Shown one piece after another: positions 42,111 to 52,440 of a stretch of DNA of 64,000 nucleotides; within the stretch, counting starts at the first letter, position 1; the number at the start of each line of letters is the position of its first letter. The notes beneath the pieces were generated by a model. That model was not told where the DNA came from, searched no databases, and worked only from the letters and a program-made list of their open reading frames with translations. Position numbers and translations under genes: made by a program. Origin of the DNA: Prorocentrum cordatum (taxonomy: Eukaryota; Sar; Dinophyceae; Prorocentrales; Prorocentraceae); the NCBI GenBank assembly GCA_963575745.1, contig CAUYUJ010012736.1, forward strand, positions 237,501-301,500, given 5' to 3'.

Positions 42111-42838
42111 AAGAAGGATTGTGGAGAGGACGACCAAAGAGGCTCGACGACGACGACGACGCCCACGAGCAGGCCTGAGACCCTATGCTCGCCCAATGTG
42201 CTGCTGCGTGACGGCTCCGTGGACATTTCTAATCGTCATCATAAGTCAAATCTGGAGAGGCGATGAAAACATCGCAACGGCGAAGACGGCGACCGACACT
42301 CACGAGCAGACCTGGAATCCGAGTTGTGGATCATGGCCCGGTGCACTGCTGCATTAACGGCCCACGGGCAGGTCTACAATGGAGGCTGGTCCACAAGAAA
42401 CCTTCCACAAAAAACCCAACCCTGAGACCCCAGGACGTCCATTGATGTTTGGCGTGGGAACGTCACGTTTTCCAGCGCAAAAACATCGAAACCCAAGAAA
42501 CCCAGGGCACCCCGGAGGCAAGCAGGGTGTGTCTTGGCATGGGACGGGTGAGGCGCGGGAGAGCGGGAGTGGGGGGGCGAAGATACACCTGCAACGGCTA
42601 CAAATCGTAGAGGTCTTGAGGAATAAACGCCCCCCGAGTGCGGGGGGATGCGCCACAGTGCGATAACCCATCACCCGCTCCATGCAAACAACTTCGGATG
42701 AATTTTGGCCAATGTCGAAGCGGGCCCGAGGCTCCATAGGCCAAAACTCTTCCGCAAATGGTTCCAGTCAGCAAAGGCGCTGGACAATAACGGAAACGGA
42801 CAACGGAACAACCGATCGGAAACATCATTCCATTGTTT
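42111..42838. other. Unassigned sequence
   Basis: No gene recognised. Two partial repeats of a GGCGACGACGACGAC / GATCATGGCCCGGTGCACTG type were noted (42,140-42,350), but no array. Confidence 0.3.
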
Positions 42839-43500
42839 AATTTCCAACTTCCGTTTTCCGGAATCTGGTCTCCATTTTCCGGATTGTTTGTTCTGTTTTC
42901 GGATTGCCGTTTTCCGCTTGCCGGTTGCCGTGTTCCGCTTTCCGTTGCCAGTCTTCCATTTCCGTTCTCCGTTTCCTGTTTTTCAATTTCCAATTTCCGT
43001 TTTCCGTTTTGCTATTTCCAATTTACAGTTTGCGGCTTCTGCTGGAATGAACGTCGGGGCTTCTAAGTGGATAGATCGGTTTCAAGTTGACGCCAAGGTG
43101 GTTTATCTGGCCCAACCTGGCCTATAAGTGAGTTGCAAGTGCGTTAAATAGCTTTGGGGGGTTAGCGACCTGGACTAAGTGGGCTCCGCCCACTTAGCTG
43201 AGTTATCTAGCCCCCCTAAGCCACTCGGGGCACGTGTAACCCACTTATAAGCCAGGTTAGGCCAAATATGACCCACCTTAGCATCCGCTTGTAACCCTCC
43301 TATCCATTTAGAATCTCTCACTGTCATCCCAATGGTTTCCGTTTACTGGTTTCCGTTTTCCGGCTCTCCGTTTTACAATAATTTCCGGCTTCCGGTTTCC
43401 GCTGACTCTTTGACGTTTGTTGGTTTTAATGTTCCGGTTTACGTTTTCTGTTTTCCGATTTCCGCTTTCGTTTTTTCCAATTTCTGACGGCCTTCGAAAA
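42839..43500. repeat. TTTCCG/TTCCGTTTTCCG degenerate array, interrupted
   Basis: Pentamer-hexamer units (TTCCG, TTTCCG) fill 42,839-43,041 and 43,334-43,500. Between them lies inverted-repeat element A copy 2, so the element apparently inserted into an existing array. Similar arrays occur at 45,225-45,600 and 45,715-45,840. Confidence 0.8.
43042..43333. mobile_element. Inverted-repeat (MITE-like) element, family A copy 2
   Basis: Left end CTGGAATGAACGTCGGGGCT and right end CTGTCATCCCAAT are imperfect inverted repeats. Arms pair further through GATGCCAAGGTGG/TATCTGGCC-type blocks and TATAAGTG. The centre GTGGGCTCCGCCCAC is a tight palindrome. Homologous to 12,068-12,378 and 57,989-58,433. Confidence 0.75.
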
Positions 43501-43890
43501 TCCCTCTTCAAGAGAATTATCAGGGGCGCCCGCGAGGGGGAGCGCAGACAGACCTTTGAGCTTCCTGCCCAGAGACGACCCCGAAATCGCATCGCCAGCA
43601 CGCTACCGAGCGACCTTCAAGATGCCCCCAGAGGCTCCCCAAGAGGTTCCGAGGACGTCCAGAAAGGTCAGAAAAACAGATCACGCGGGAAGGCCAGCAA
43701 AGCGCGCTACCACGTCGAGATCCCCAGGAATCCAGGCATGAGTCTCTGCCCCTTACAGAGTACCCAGTATCTACGACACCGCATATAGAGATGCAGAAGA
43801 AACCTGAGGACACTTCACTCGCTGTTTCCTGCGCTGTTGCGGAAACTGCTTTTTCTGCGGTGTACGGGCGCAGTTCGTAAGTGGCTCACC
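43501..43890. other. Unassigned sequence with a small CCCAAGAGG patch
   Basis: GAGGCTCCCCAAGAGGTTCC-type units (43,620-43,670) are the only recognisable structure. Confidence 0.3.
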
Positions 43891-43894
43891 ACGA

Positions 43895-44710
43895 GGAACA
43901 GTGAGCTGAGGGAGCAGTTTTAAGCCAGCGGTGTGTGAGGATCTTGTGGGAGCAATTTTAGGCCAGGGAGTGGGGAATATTTCGGGTGCAGTTGTTAACC
44001 AACGGCGGGGGTGAGGATATTTCGGGGGGCAGTTTTTAAGGCACGAGTGGGTGAGGACATTTCGGGGCAGTGTTTTCTGCGGATGAGGATATTACAGGGG
44101 GGCTGTTTGAAGCCAGCGATCGATGATATGTCGGGGGCAGTTGAAGCCAGCAGGATGCTTCACATTGCTTTACATTGCTTTATGCGTTGTTTTGAGTTGC
44201 GTTGTTCTACATTGCGTCGGAGCGAGAGTGACGGGGAGGAGGCGGAGGTAGGCGTAGGAGGAAGAGGAGGAGGACGACGAGGAGGGAGGAGGAGGCGGAG
44301 GACGAATTAAGCCACGGGGGGTGGGGTGAGAATATTTCTGGGGGAGGCACTCGTGGGTGAGGATGTTTCGGGGTAGTGTTTGAAGCCAGCGGGTGAGGAT
44401 ATTTCAGGGGAAACGTTTAAGTCAGCAGGCGATGCTATTTCGGGAGCAGTTGAAGCCAGCACATTGCTTTGCATTGCTTTGCGTTGCGTCGCTTTGCTTC
44501 GCATTGCTTTGCATTGCTTTGCTTTGCATTGCATTGCTTTGCATTGTGTTGCGCTGCTTCGGAGGAGGGGGAATGACGGGGAGGAGGGGGAGGTAGGCGT
44601 AGGAGGAAGAGGAGGACGACGACGACAAAGAGGGAGGAGGAGGCGGGGGACGAGGATAGAGAAGGAGAGGGAAGAGGCGGCGGCAGGAGGAGCCAGCGGT
44701 GTTGAACGAC
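43895..44710. repeat. Duplicated three-part satellite (TGAGGATATTTCGGGG / ATTGCTTT / GGA)
   Basis: Units of about 45-55 bp containing GTGAGGATATTTCGGGGGCA and TTTAAGCCAGCG (43,895-44,155) are followed by ATTGCTTT-type octamers (44,160-44,215) and a GGA/GTAGGCGTAGGAGGAAGAGG tract. The same three modules recur at 44,325-44,700; the string AGGTAGGCGTAGGAGGAAGA occurs at 44,246 and 44,591, a spacing of 345 bp. In the second copy the ATTGCTTT part is longer. Confidence 0.75.
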
Positions 44711-44714
44711 TGGG

Positions 44715-44830
44715 GGGTGCGGAGGGATGAGAGGGAGGGCGGAGGACCAATGAGGGGAAGGAGGAGGACGAGGAGGAGGAGGAGGAGGAGGAGGAGGAGG
44801 AGGCAGAACCGGGGACGAGGAGGGAGGAGC
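44715..44830. repeat. GGA array
   Basis: GGA triplets between a degenerate purine tract and GC-rich sequence. Confidence 0.8.
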
Positions 44831-44991
44831 CGAGAGGAGTTGTGCTCGGTGCGGACCTCCTAACGCCGTGCGACGCAGTAATTGGGTCTTCGCTCGGCTG
44901 CCCCAGCCGATGACCACGCGTCCAGCGCGGTGCTGCGCCCGCATATTGCCTACGGAGCCTCGCCCCGAACTTCGCGCTGCGTGCAATTCTT

Positions 44992-45144
44992 ACCAGCCTG
45001 GAACCTATCCCTATCCCTATGTTGGGCATCGCCTCGTCACGATGGCGATCGAAGGATTCCCTCAGTTTCTGAGGGTGCATCTCTAAGATTGTCATCGCCT
45101 TTTGGCGTGCCAATCTCAAGGATAGGGATAAGTTCGAGGCTGGT
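44992..45144. mobile_element. Foldback element, family C copy 2
   Basis: Ends ACCAGCCTGGAACC and GTTCGAGGCTGGT pair; arms ATCCCTATCCCTATG and AAGGATAGGGATAAG follow. Same order and nearly the same length as 16,440-16,593, including the inner ATTGTCATCGCCTTTTGGCG. Confidence 0.75.
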
Positions 45145-45224
45145 TAAATTCAATAGGTCCTTCTTGGACGTATCGTCACTTGCTTTTGTTCTTGGGGAAC
45201 GTCGGGCTCCATAGGTCCTGCTCT

Positions 45225-45840
45225 GCTTCCGACTTCTGGTTTCCGTTCGCGGGCTCCTGATTTTCTTCAAAGGTGCGGTTTCCGCTTTTTGGTTTCCGTT
45301 TTCCGGCTTCGGGCTTCCATTGTCCGCTTTCCGCTGTCCATTTTCCGTTTCCCAATTTCTGGTTTTCGGCTTCCCTTCTCTGGCTTCCGCTTTCCGGTTT
45401 CCGGTTTCGGGTTTCGGATTTTGATTTCTGGCTTCCCATTTCCAATTATGGTCTCTGCCCCAAAAATTCCCTCGCTTCCCGCTTTCCGTTTTCCGGTACG
45501 GGCCCTCGTCCGAGGACCTCCCCGCTCTTTCTTTTCCGCTCTCCGTCTTCAGGTTTCCGATTCCGGTCCCTGCCCAGGGAGTCTCCCTCTTTGGGCGCCC
45601 GAGTTATCCGGGGTAACTCGGGTCCGGGGTAAGTCGGGTTTGGATTCCCGAAAAACGAACCCGAGTTACCCCTGACCCGAGCTACCCCTGATGATTCGGG
45701 GCTCTGACCTCTTTCTCTTGTTCGCTTTCCGCTTTCCGATCTCCGCTCTCCGTCCCTGCGCGGGCGGCCTCCCGCCATTCATTTTTTCTGGTCTCCGCCT
45801 TCCGTTTGCCGTCTTCTGCTTCCGGTGTCCGCCTTCCCCC
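45225..45840. repeat. TTTCCG degenerate arrays with a central hairpin
   Basis: TTCCG/TTTCCG units at 45,225-45,580 and 45,715-45,840 flank a hairpin at 45,598-45,698, whose arms contain GGGGTAACTCGGGTCCGGGG and CCCGAGTTACCCCTGACCCG around AAAAACG. Confidence 0.75.
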
Positions 45841-46740
45841 ACAGCCGGCGGCGGAACCATCTCTTTCGGTGACCTCCCATATAGGCCATGGGTCCCGCTG
45901 GCTGCCCTCTGCAACGCCGAATGATTCAGCCAGCAGCTGTCAGCCCGAAGTTCCGTCGAGCAGAGCCTCGTTCCAGCATCGAGACAGAGGTCACAGAACT
46001 GCCAAGGCTTCCGACTCCGACTCCGACGACTCCTCCTCCTTCTCGGGCTCTGATCCCGGACAGCGCGTCCCGAAAAAATCGAGACGGGAACCTCTGGGCC
46101 ATGTTCGGCCTCGAGGGACCTAGCCGTGCCCCCGAGACCGTCCAAAAACGAGTCGGAGTGAAAAGCAGGTCCCGGGGGAGGGGCCCGAACCTCGAGAGGG
46201 GCCATGCTGTGTTAGAAAGTCACGACGTCGATGGTCTGGGCTTCTTCTGCTCGGCTACTCGCCCCCCCCCTTCTGCCCAATGCACATATCGAAAGAATTA
46301 CCCCAGTTTGCCCTCCGGCCAACGTCGCGTCTCTTCCTCCTCCTTCTCCTCATCACCCTCCATCTTCCTCATCGCACCCTATCTTCCTCTTCCTCCTCCT
46401 TCTCCTCCTTGTCCTCCTCCTCTTCGTCGTCAACCTTCTCGTCATCCTCAACCTCCGTCTCATCCTCCACCTCATCCGCGTCCTTCTCATCTCGCGATCT
46501 CGGGGCAACCAACGACTACCCAAACATCCGATTACCTGTTCTTGTTCAGGGCTCCCGGGAAGCCCCGACCTTTCGGGTCGGGGGAATGAGCGAATCAGCT
46601 CACGTAGCTGGTTTGACCCGCGCCTCATGGCGCCAGGGGCGCCAATGTATCGAGGCAAGCGCCTGGCGGCGGGGCCGAAACAGGTTACACGCAGCAGACT
46701 TCCCCTCCCCCCCCCCTGCCCATACCCTCGAAGAAGAAAA
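45841..46740. other. Dispersed repeat R4 copy, TCC patch, unassigned sequence
   Basis: 46,070-46,170 (GGGCCATGTTCGGCCTCGAG) belongs to a dispersed family whose translation repeats a GLxGPxxxPxTVxxRxG pattern; other copies are near 46,940-47,060 (inverted), 47,640-47,760 and 61,590-61,650. 46,330-46,500 is TCC-rich. No gene recognised. Confidence 0.4.
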
Positions 46741-47384
46741 ATCGCCGTAAACATTCACTGTTGGCGCTCTGCGCGGATTTCTTGGTTCTGCGCTGGAGAC
46801 GGCCTCCAGACAATTTGCTAGAGACGGCCTCCAGCACCTTCGTCTTGCTCTGTGTAAAACGTGGGTGCAAAAGAACAAGAAAATACGAACATCTACATAA
46901 CCAGACCCCCGACGTCCTGAAATTTTCATGACGCGGACCCCTGGCGGTCTGGACCCACTGCCCGGCACCGGTTCCTCATCCCGAACCGTTCCTTGACTGC
47001 CCCGAGGCCCGGTCCAGGGCCGCAGAGGCCGAACTTTGCGAAACACCTGCCGTCGCGATTTTTCAGCCCTCGAGGGGGTCTGGGTCTCGCCATCGCTCGG
47101 ACGTCCATTTTCTGTGCTTTTTTGGTTTCGTGCGTGGTTTTTTCGCGAAATGATCAAGGATGCTCCTCGATGGTCCTCGCCGAAGGAAACATGCACACGT
47201 CCGAGCGATGCCAAGGGGTACACATGTCAGCTGTGGGAAGTCCGCGGGAATTTCTCGGATCGACGCTGCGCCCCCACCTGGGAGCCCAGCGCCGACCCCA
47301 AAGACATATGCGCGGGCCTCGGAAGCTTGTGCTGATGATAGGTGTTTCTCCCCGCTCGTGGCCCCAGACACCTGCCGTCCTTCT
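46741..47384. repeat. Dispersed R2 fragment and R4 copies
   Basis: 46,745-46,795 (TGGCGCTCTGCGCGGATTTC) matches the core of repeat R2. 46,930-47,060 is an inverted R4 copy. 46,790-46,830 holds a small tandem of GAGACGGCCTCCAG. No gene recognised. Confidence 0.5.
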
Positions 47385-47560
47385 TTGAAGGGGCCCCAGG
47401 ACACACAAATAAATACACACCAATAAAACTATTCCCCATATTTTCCCATGTATTCTAAGGTTCTGTCTTCCCCCCCACTTCCCATATTTTCCCATATTTT
47501 CTGGGGAATCGAGGATCAATTGTGTCTGTGTGTTTCTTTCCCTCCTGAGATATGTGTTCT
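47385..47560 (+). repeat. Dispersed repeat R1, copy 2
   Basis: Contains GGACACACAAATAAATACAC, three CCCATATTTTC-type blocks and CAATTGTGTCTGTGTG, matching 13,140-13,320 in order and orientation. On its right it is followed by a second copy of a GTGGCCCCAGACACCTGCCG string (47,361 and 47,570). Confidence 0.75.
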
Positions 47561-47911
47561 TCCCCGATCGTGGCCCCAGACACCTGCCGTCCTTCTTCGT
47601 TCCGACGTCGGCCAACGGGGGTCCCTGAAGTCCAGCCCCTCTCTTTCCCGGGCCGGCGTCTCGTCTCCCGAGCCGCTGTCTGACAGTCCGAGGGCCCGGC
47701 GAGGGCCCCTGGAGGCCGAGAGCTGCCGAGAACCTCCCGTCGTGGTCGTGGCTCATGGCGAGAGCGTGTCTGGGATTGCGGCCTGACTGCTTTCTCAGAG
47801 CGAGCGGGCCGAACGGTCATTCGTGGTCCCTGGGCGCGTGGCAGACGTGGCGTTCTGTCTGTTGGACGATGCCTGCCGTGCTGCTGCCGCGCTGTCGCCG
47901 TCCTCGCGCGC

Positions 47912-47990
47912 GACCCACCCCGCGACCCACCCCGCGACCCACCCCGAGACCCACGCCGGCGATCCACCCGCGACCCACCCCGCTCCCCGC
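47912..47990. repeat. 12-bp CGACCCACCCCG minisatellite
   Basis: Four to six copies of a GCGACCCACCCC-type unit, with decayed copies to the right. It lies directly downstream of the candidate exon ending at 48,005 and would be intronic in that model. Confidence 0.8.
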
Positions 47991-48004
47991 CCCCTTACCC
48001 TTAC

Positions 48005-48975
48005 CCGCAGGGGCCACTGGCGGGGTACTCGCCCGCCGCGGCCCGATCCCCGCACGGCCCCCGCGCGGGCGCCGGCCTACGAAGGAGTCGAGCCAAGCCT
48101 GCAGCCCGCCCGGCTTCCGCCCGACCACGAACATCCCCAGGAAGAGGTAGAGGCCCGCCCGGCCGCCCAGCCCGGACAGGAAGGGCGCGTTCTCGCTGAT
48201 CAGCGGGTGCGGCCGGATCTCGGCCGACACCCCTGCCCGCGAGCGGCCCGCACATCCATGCCGGAGCCCCGAGGGGCGAGAGGACTTTTTTGCGCGCGGG
48301 TCGAAGCGCGTTCCACTCCCCGCCCTCCGCGGCGGGAGTCTGCGCGGTGTCCTGGCTCCCGGGGCCCTGACCATGCCCCCTTCCCCTCGCGGTGCGTACG
48401 CCGAGGCGGGACCCGACGGGCACGCGATCCCGTGGGCACGCTCCGCGCGGGGCGTCCGCGCAGAAGCCGCCCCGTGGTCCAAGGGGGTCGTGGCCGACGG
48501 TCTGGCCCGCGAGGCCGCGGACATTGAGGAAACCAAAAGATATCGACACCTCTGCTGCGCAACTCCCCACGGGAGGCGCTGTGACCAGAACTTCGAGGCG
48601 AATCCAGCCGTGGCGACGAGGGCCTTCCGAGGAGGCCCTAGAAGACAAGGCGAAATCGAGGAAGGGGTATCTCTACCCCTCCCTCCTCCGAAGCATGGAG
48701 ATGTCCCCCGCCCGCGAACCTGCCGCGCCCCCAACGCCCATGAGCAGGCACTCGGCGAGCGCGTGCGCCGCCGTGGCCAGCTCGCCTCTCGCCAGCGCGG
48801 CCGCGGCGTCTGCCACGAACGCGAGCGCCGCGCACACGCACAGCAGCGCGCACACCAGGCCCCCAGCCAGCCGGAGCACCGCCTGCGAGGAGCGCATGGG
48901 CCGCTGCGCCCCGGGGCGCGCGGGGCGCACCGCCGGTGCGGTGCCGAGCCTGGGGCCGGAGCCAGGCTGCGAAAT
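48005..48975 (-). CDS. Candidate split gene for a small membrane protein, COPI-associated-like
   Basis: Two minus-strand exon-like parts. Exon A (about 48,975-48,680) encodes SSQAVLRLAGGLVCALLCVC then AALAFVADAAAALARG and HALAECLLMGVGGAAG: at least one membrane helix. Exon B (about 48,234-48,005) starts after an acceptor-like GCGGGCAG|GG and reads VSAEIRPHPLISENAPFLSG then LGGRAGLYLFLGMFVVGRK, ending at a CTGCGG|GTAAGG donor. The pattern of helices, then xFLxxxGRxxxYxFxG, recalls COPI-associated membrane proteins; this is motif-level similarity only. The intron between holds a copy of a short dispersed repeat (48,584-48,640). Exon A's own donor is unclear. A GTAAGT lies only 23 bp before its acceptor. 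Confidence 0.35.
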
Positions 48976-49064
48976 GACCGCGAACTTACGTTAGGAGGCA
49001 AATGCTGGGAGGTCTTCGTCGGGAAATTAAGGAGGATTGAAGCAGAAGCGTCTCATAAGCCTGT

Positions 49065-50090
49065 CATAAGCCTCTCGAAAGCCTTTCAGAAGCCTCTCAG
49101 AAGCCTCTCATGAGCCGTTCAGGAGCCTCTCAGGAGCCTTTCAGAAACCCCTCGGAAGCCTCTCAGAAGCCTCTCATGAGCCGCTCTGAAGCCTCTCAGA
49201 AGCCTCTCATAAGCCTCTCAAAAGCCTCTCACAAGACTCCCAGAGGCCTCTCAGAGCCTCTCAGAAGCCTCTCAGAAGCCTCTCAGAAACTCTCAGAACC
49301 TCTCAGAAGCCTCTCAGAAGCCTCCCAGAAGCCTCTCAGCAGCCTCTCAGAGCCTCTTAGAAGCCTCTCAGAAGCCTCTCAGAATCTCTCAGAACCTCTC
49401 AGAAGCCTCTCAGAATCTCTCATGATCTCTTTCAGAAGCCTCTCAGAAGCCTCTGTTTCTCAGAATATATCATGATCTCTCTCTTTCTTTTTTTTTGTTC
49501 TCTCTCTCTCTCTCTCTGGAAAGCCTATCAGAGGCCTCTCAGACATTTGTTTCAGAAGCCTCTCATGATCTCTCATAATAGATCAGGATCTCTCTCAGAA
49601 GCCTCTCATAATATATCATGATATCTCCCAGAAGCCTCTCTCTGCCTCTCAGAATCCCTCATGATCTCTCTCAGAACCTCTGAGAAGCCCCTCAGAGCCT
49701 GTCAGAAACCTTTCAAAATCTTGCAGGATCTCTCAGAAACCCATCAGAATCTCTCATAACCTCTCACGATTATTCAGAATCTCTCGGAATCTGTCAGGCT
49801 CTCTCAGAGCCTCGCAGAATCTCTCAGAACCTCTTAGGATCTCTCAGAAGCCCCTCATAATCTCCCAGAATCTTTCAGCATCTCTCAGAATCTCTCAGAG
49901 TCTCCCACAGTCTCGCAGAATCTCCCAGAGTCTCTCAGAGTCTCTCAGAATCGCTCAGAATCTCCCGAAGTCTCTCAGAACCTCTCAGAATCTCTTAGTA
50001 TTTCTCAAATTCTCTCAGAAGAATCTCTGAGAATCTCTCAGAGTCTCTCAATTTGTTGCAGAACCTCTCAGAATCTTTCAAAATCTCTAC
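49065..50090. repeat. 1-kb degenerate TCTCAGAAGCC array
   Basis: Units of 11-12 bp (CTCAGAAGCCT) are fairly regular to about 49,460, then shift to TCTCAGAAT and CTCAGGATCTCT variants with a T-run and CT microsatellite at 49,480-49,515. Units drift further toward TCCCAGAATC and fade out near 50,090. Confidence 0.85.
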
Positions 50091-50329
50091 GATCTGACTG
50101 GAAAAGAACCCAGTTTACCGGGAAATGCCCCAGTTTACCGGGACAACGAATGTTTTCGACTCAGGAATAGCGCTCTCGCTTGGATACCTCCTCACAATTT
50201 AACAACTTCGGGGATGGCCGAACGGCTCTCGACCGATTCTAATTCGCAAGGTCTTGCGCTGCTCTCGTGCTGGCGAAAGGGAGGAGGATAGGGGAGGGGG
50301 GGGGGGGGAGATGAGGATGGGAATCGGAG

Positions 50330-50819
50330 GCGGAGGAGGGGGATGGGTGCTCGAATGCAGCACCGTGTACTCGTCTGTGCCATCCATGTACCACGCATGT
50401 GCCCCGTACGCCTGGTGAACGCCAACGGCCGCCAGTGACCGCGACAACCTGTACCTGGTACTCGAGGCGGTCCTGCCGCCGATCCCACTAGCCTCACAAT
50501 TCGCACGCATTCGTTTGCCTCCATGGCACACCCAACAATCATGCCGACGCATGGACCAGAAACCACAACGTCGTTGATGTAGAACTCTTTGCCATCAAGG
50601 CGCACGCCGCACGCCCCTGGCGATGGCGGCAGCGGGGTAATCAGGCAGGGACCCTCGGGGGCCAATGAGGCCGCTCGCGAAGTGCAGCCCGCCTGCGGCC
50701 AACTGGTTATACTTCTTGGTCAACAACGGGCATGGGACCGACCGCTCCCAGACTTCCGTGTTCTTGACCGCCTCCGCAACCTGTGTCACGCGTGAGCTCA
50801 GGCGCTCGACGACGAACAT
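50330..50819 (-). pseudogene. Frameshifted protein relic, possibly transposon-derived
   Basis: Three consecutive minus frames give one plausible protein: MFVVERLSSRVTQVAEAVKN then TKKYNQLAAGGLHFASGLIG (50,819 to about 50,610); GVRLDGKEFYINDVVVSGPC then VGMIVGCAMEANECVRIVRL (about 50,605-50,480); SSTRYRLSRSLAAVGVHQAY then AHAWYMDGTDEYTVL (about 50,470-50,350). Two frame changes near 50,605 and 50,475 break it. No simple repeat is involved, and no domain name could be given with confidence. Confidence 0.35.
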
Positions 50820-50825
50820 GTCGGC

Positions 50826-51070
50826 TTGGTTGCCCAGGCTCCTGAAAATGCATCAAGTGAGGCGCTTGCTTCAGTATCCCAAGGGGGATCCGCCAGAGAT
50901 GGTTGCACGGCCCCGTTCGCGCCCAGATTGCGGGGAGGTCTCAGGCAGTTTGCCTTTTTTGGTTGCTCGGTTCGCGCCCAGGGTGCGGATGTATCGAGCG
51001 ACGCGCTCGCTTCAGCAGCCCAAGGGGCCCAGATTGTGGGGATGGAGCGGTTTGCTGGTGACACCCATCT
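50826..51070 (+). repeat. Repeat R5 (peptide-coding-like, ~150 bp), plus-strand copies
   Basis: Two linked units: ...GCTTCAGTATCCCAAGGGGG...CGCCCAGATTGCGGGGAGG... and ...GCTTCAGCAGCCCAAGGGGC...CAGATTGTGGGGATGG. Plus translation contains CTAPFAPRLRGGLRQFAFFG. Related units occur inverted at 51,450-51,570 and 52,800-53,225. Confidence 0.6.
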
Positions 51071-51900
51071 CTGGGGGGCGGTGGGCGCAGAAGGTAGAGG
51101 ACGAAGGCTGACGAGGACAGGGCGAGCATGCTACGGCAAGGCTGCATCGCTGCAGCGCGTTTCCTCGCGCCCCCCCATCCCTTCCGCACCGTGCGCCCAT
51201 GAAGCGTCGCCCCCGTCGTCATAGGTCTGCGCCGCAGGCGGGCGGCGCTGGGCCGCCACGCAACCAAACCGCTCGAGCCACGCCCACGATCTGGGCACGC
51301 GGCTTCCCCCTGCGAGGTGTTTATCAACCGGCGCCCCGCCGGAGACACCTTTGAGGCCTGCTCGGGACGCAGCAGGGAGCCGAGGCATCCAGACAGTGCT
51401 GGCGCCGGCGGCGAGGCAGGGGACGCCTGCGCTGGCGAGGGGCTGCCCAAACCCTAAAAACGGAAATGCCGCTAGAGCGAACAGAGGCATCCAAACAGGC
51501 AAGCCGCCGAATGCATCCCCGCACTCTGGGCACGGACGGGGCCGTGCAGCCGCCCCCGGCGGCTGCCCATCGAAGGGCGGACGCCGGCGCCTCGCCTCGA
51601 GGCGTCCCCACGGGCCGCGAGTCCAGTCTGCGAGTCCGAGTGCGGGTGGCGCTGGGGATGAGCGGGTCTGCGTGGGAGCGGTTCTGCGTACGGGTGTGCC
51701 AGAGCGGGGCGGAGTTCTAAAATGCGCGAACACGAGTGTGAGTCTGGGTGTGCATCTTCCTATAACACCTCCCTTCGGGAGATGAGGGGGTTGGGTGGGG
51801 TTGGGGGGAAGAACCAATCAACTGCGATGGGTGTGATGATGACGATGTTGGTGACGCGCCCTGGAGTGAGCCACGGCACGTGATGACATGTTGCGCAGCG
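51071..51900. other. GC-rich sequence with one inverted R5 unit
   Basis: Minus translation near 51,560-51,455 (CTAPSVPRVRGCIRRLACLD) shows the R5 pattern. Other ORFs have no recognisable domain. 51,780-51,900 carries no feature. Confidence 0.35.
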
Positions 51901-51904
51901 ATGT

Positions 51905-52170
51905 GATGTCACTACCGTCCCCGATTTCGATCTCACTCGATCGATCCCGCTATCGACCTCGCGGCCAGTCTTGGTATCAATGGTTTCAGCGGTCGATCCC
52001 ACAATCGATCCCACTGGCGATCTCACAATCGATTCCTCGATCGATCCCACTATCGATCTCACAACCAATGCCACAATCAGCCTCACTGTCGATCTCATGT
52101 TTGATCTCACTGTACATCCCACTCTAGCAATCTCATTATCGATCTCACAATCGACTTCACTATCGGTACC
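51905..52170. repeat. Degenerate ATCGATCYCAC repeats
   Basis: Units such as TCGATCTCACTATCGATCCC recur irregularly, about 18-21 bp apart. Confidence 0.7.
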
Positions 52171-52440
52171 CGGGCTGGACAACCCCGGCCAACGCCCGCC
52201 CACCGCCGACGGAACACTGACGGGACACCCACGGGCACAGGACACCACGGCGAGACACCCCGGGCCACCGGGCGCCCACAGGGGCGGAGGGGCGGTCCAC
52301 TGCATCCGAATCGACCTAACGACGACGGGGTCAGTCCTCTCGCGCGCCCACGCAGCTTCGCCTCGGTCGCACGCTCGGTCGAAATCGATTTCCCAGTCGG
52401 GAGCTCCCCGTTCCACTGGGATCTCACCCCTTAACCTCCG
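52171..52440. other. Unassigned GC-rich sequence
   Basis: A patch of ACACCGACGGGACACCC-type short repeats (52,205-52,265) is the only visible structure. Confidence 0.3.

Noticed and set aside
48953-48998. A 23-bp intron (GTAAGT ... CGCAG) upstream of exon A
   Set aside because: Too short for a normal spliceosomal intron; treated as coincidental donor and acceptor words.
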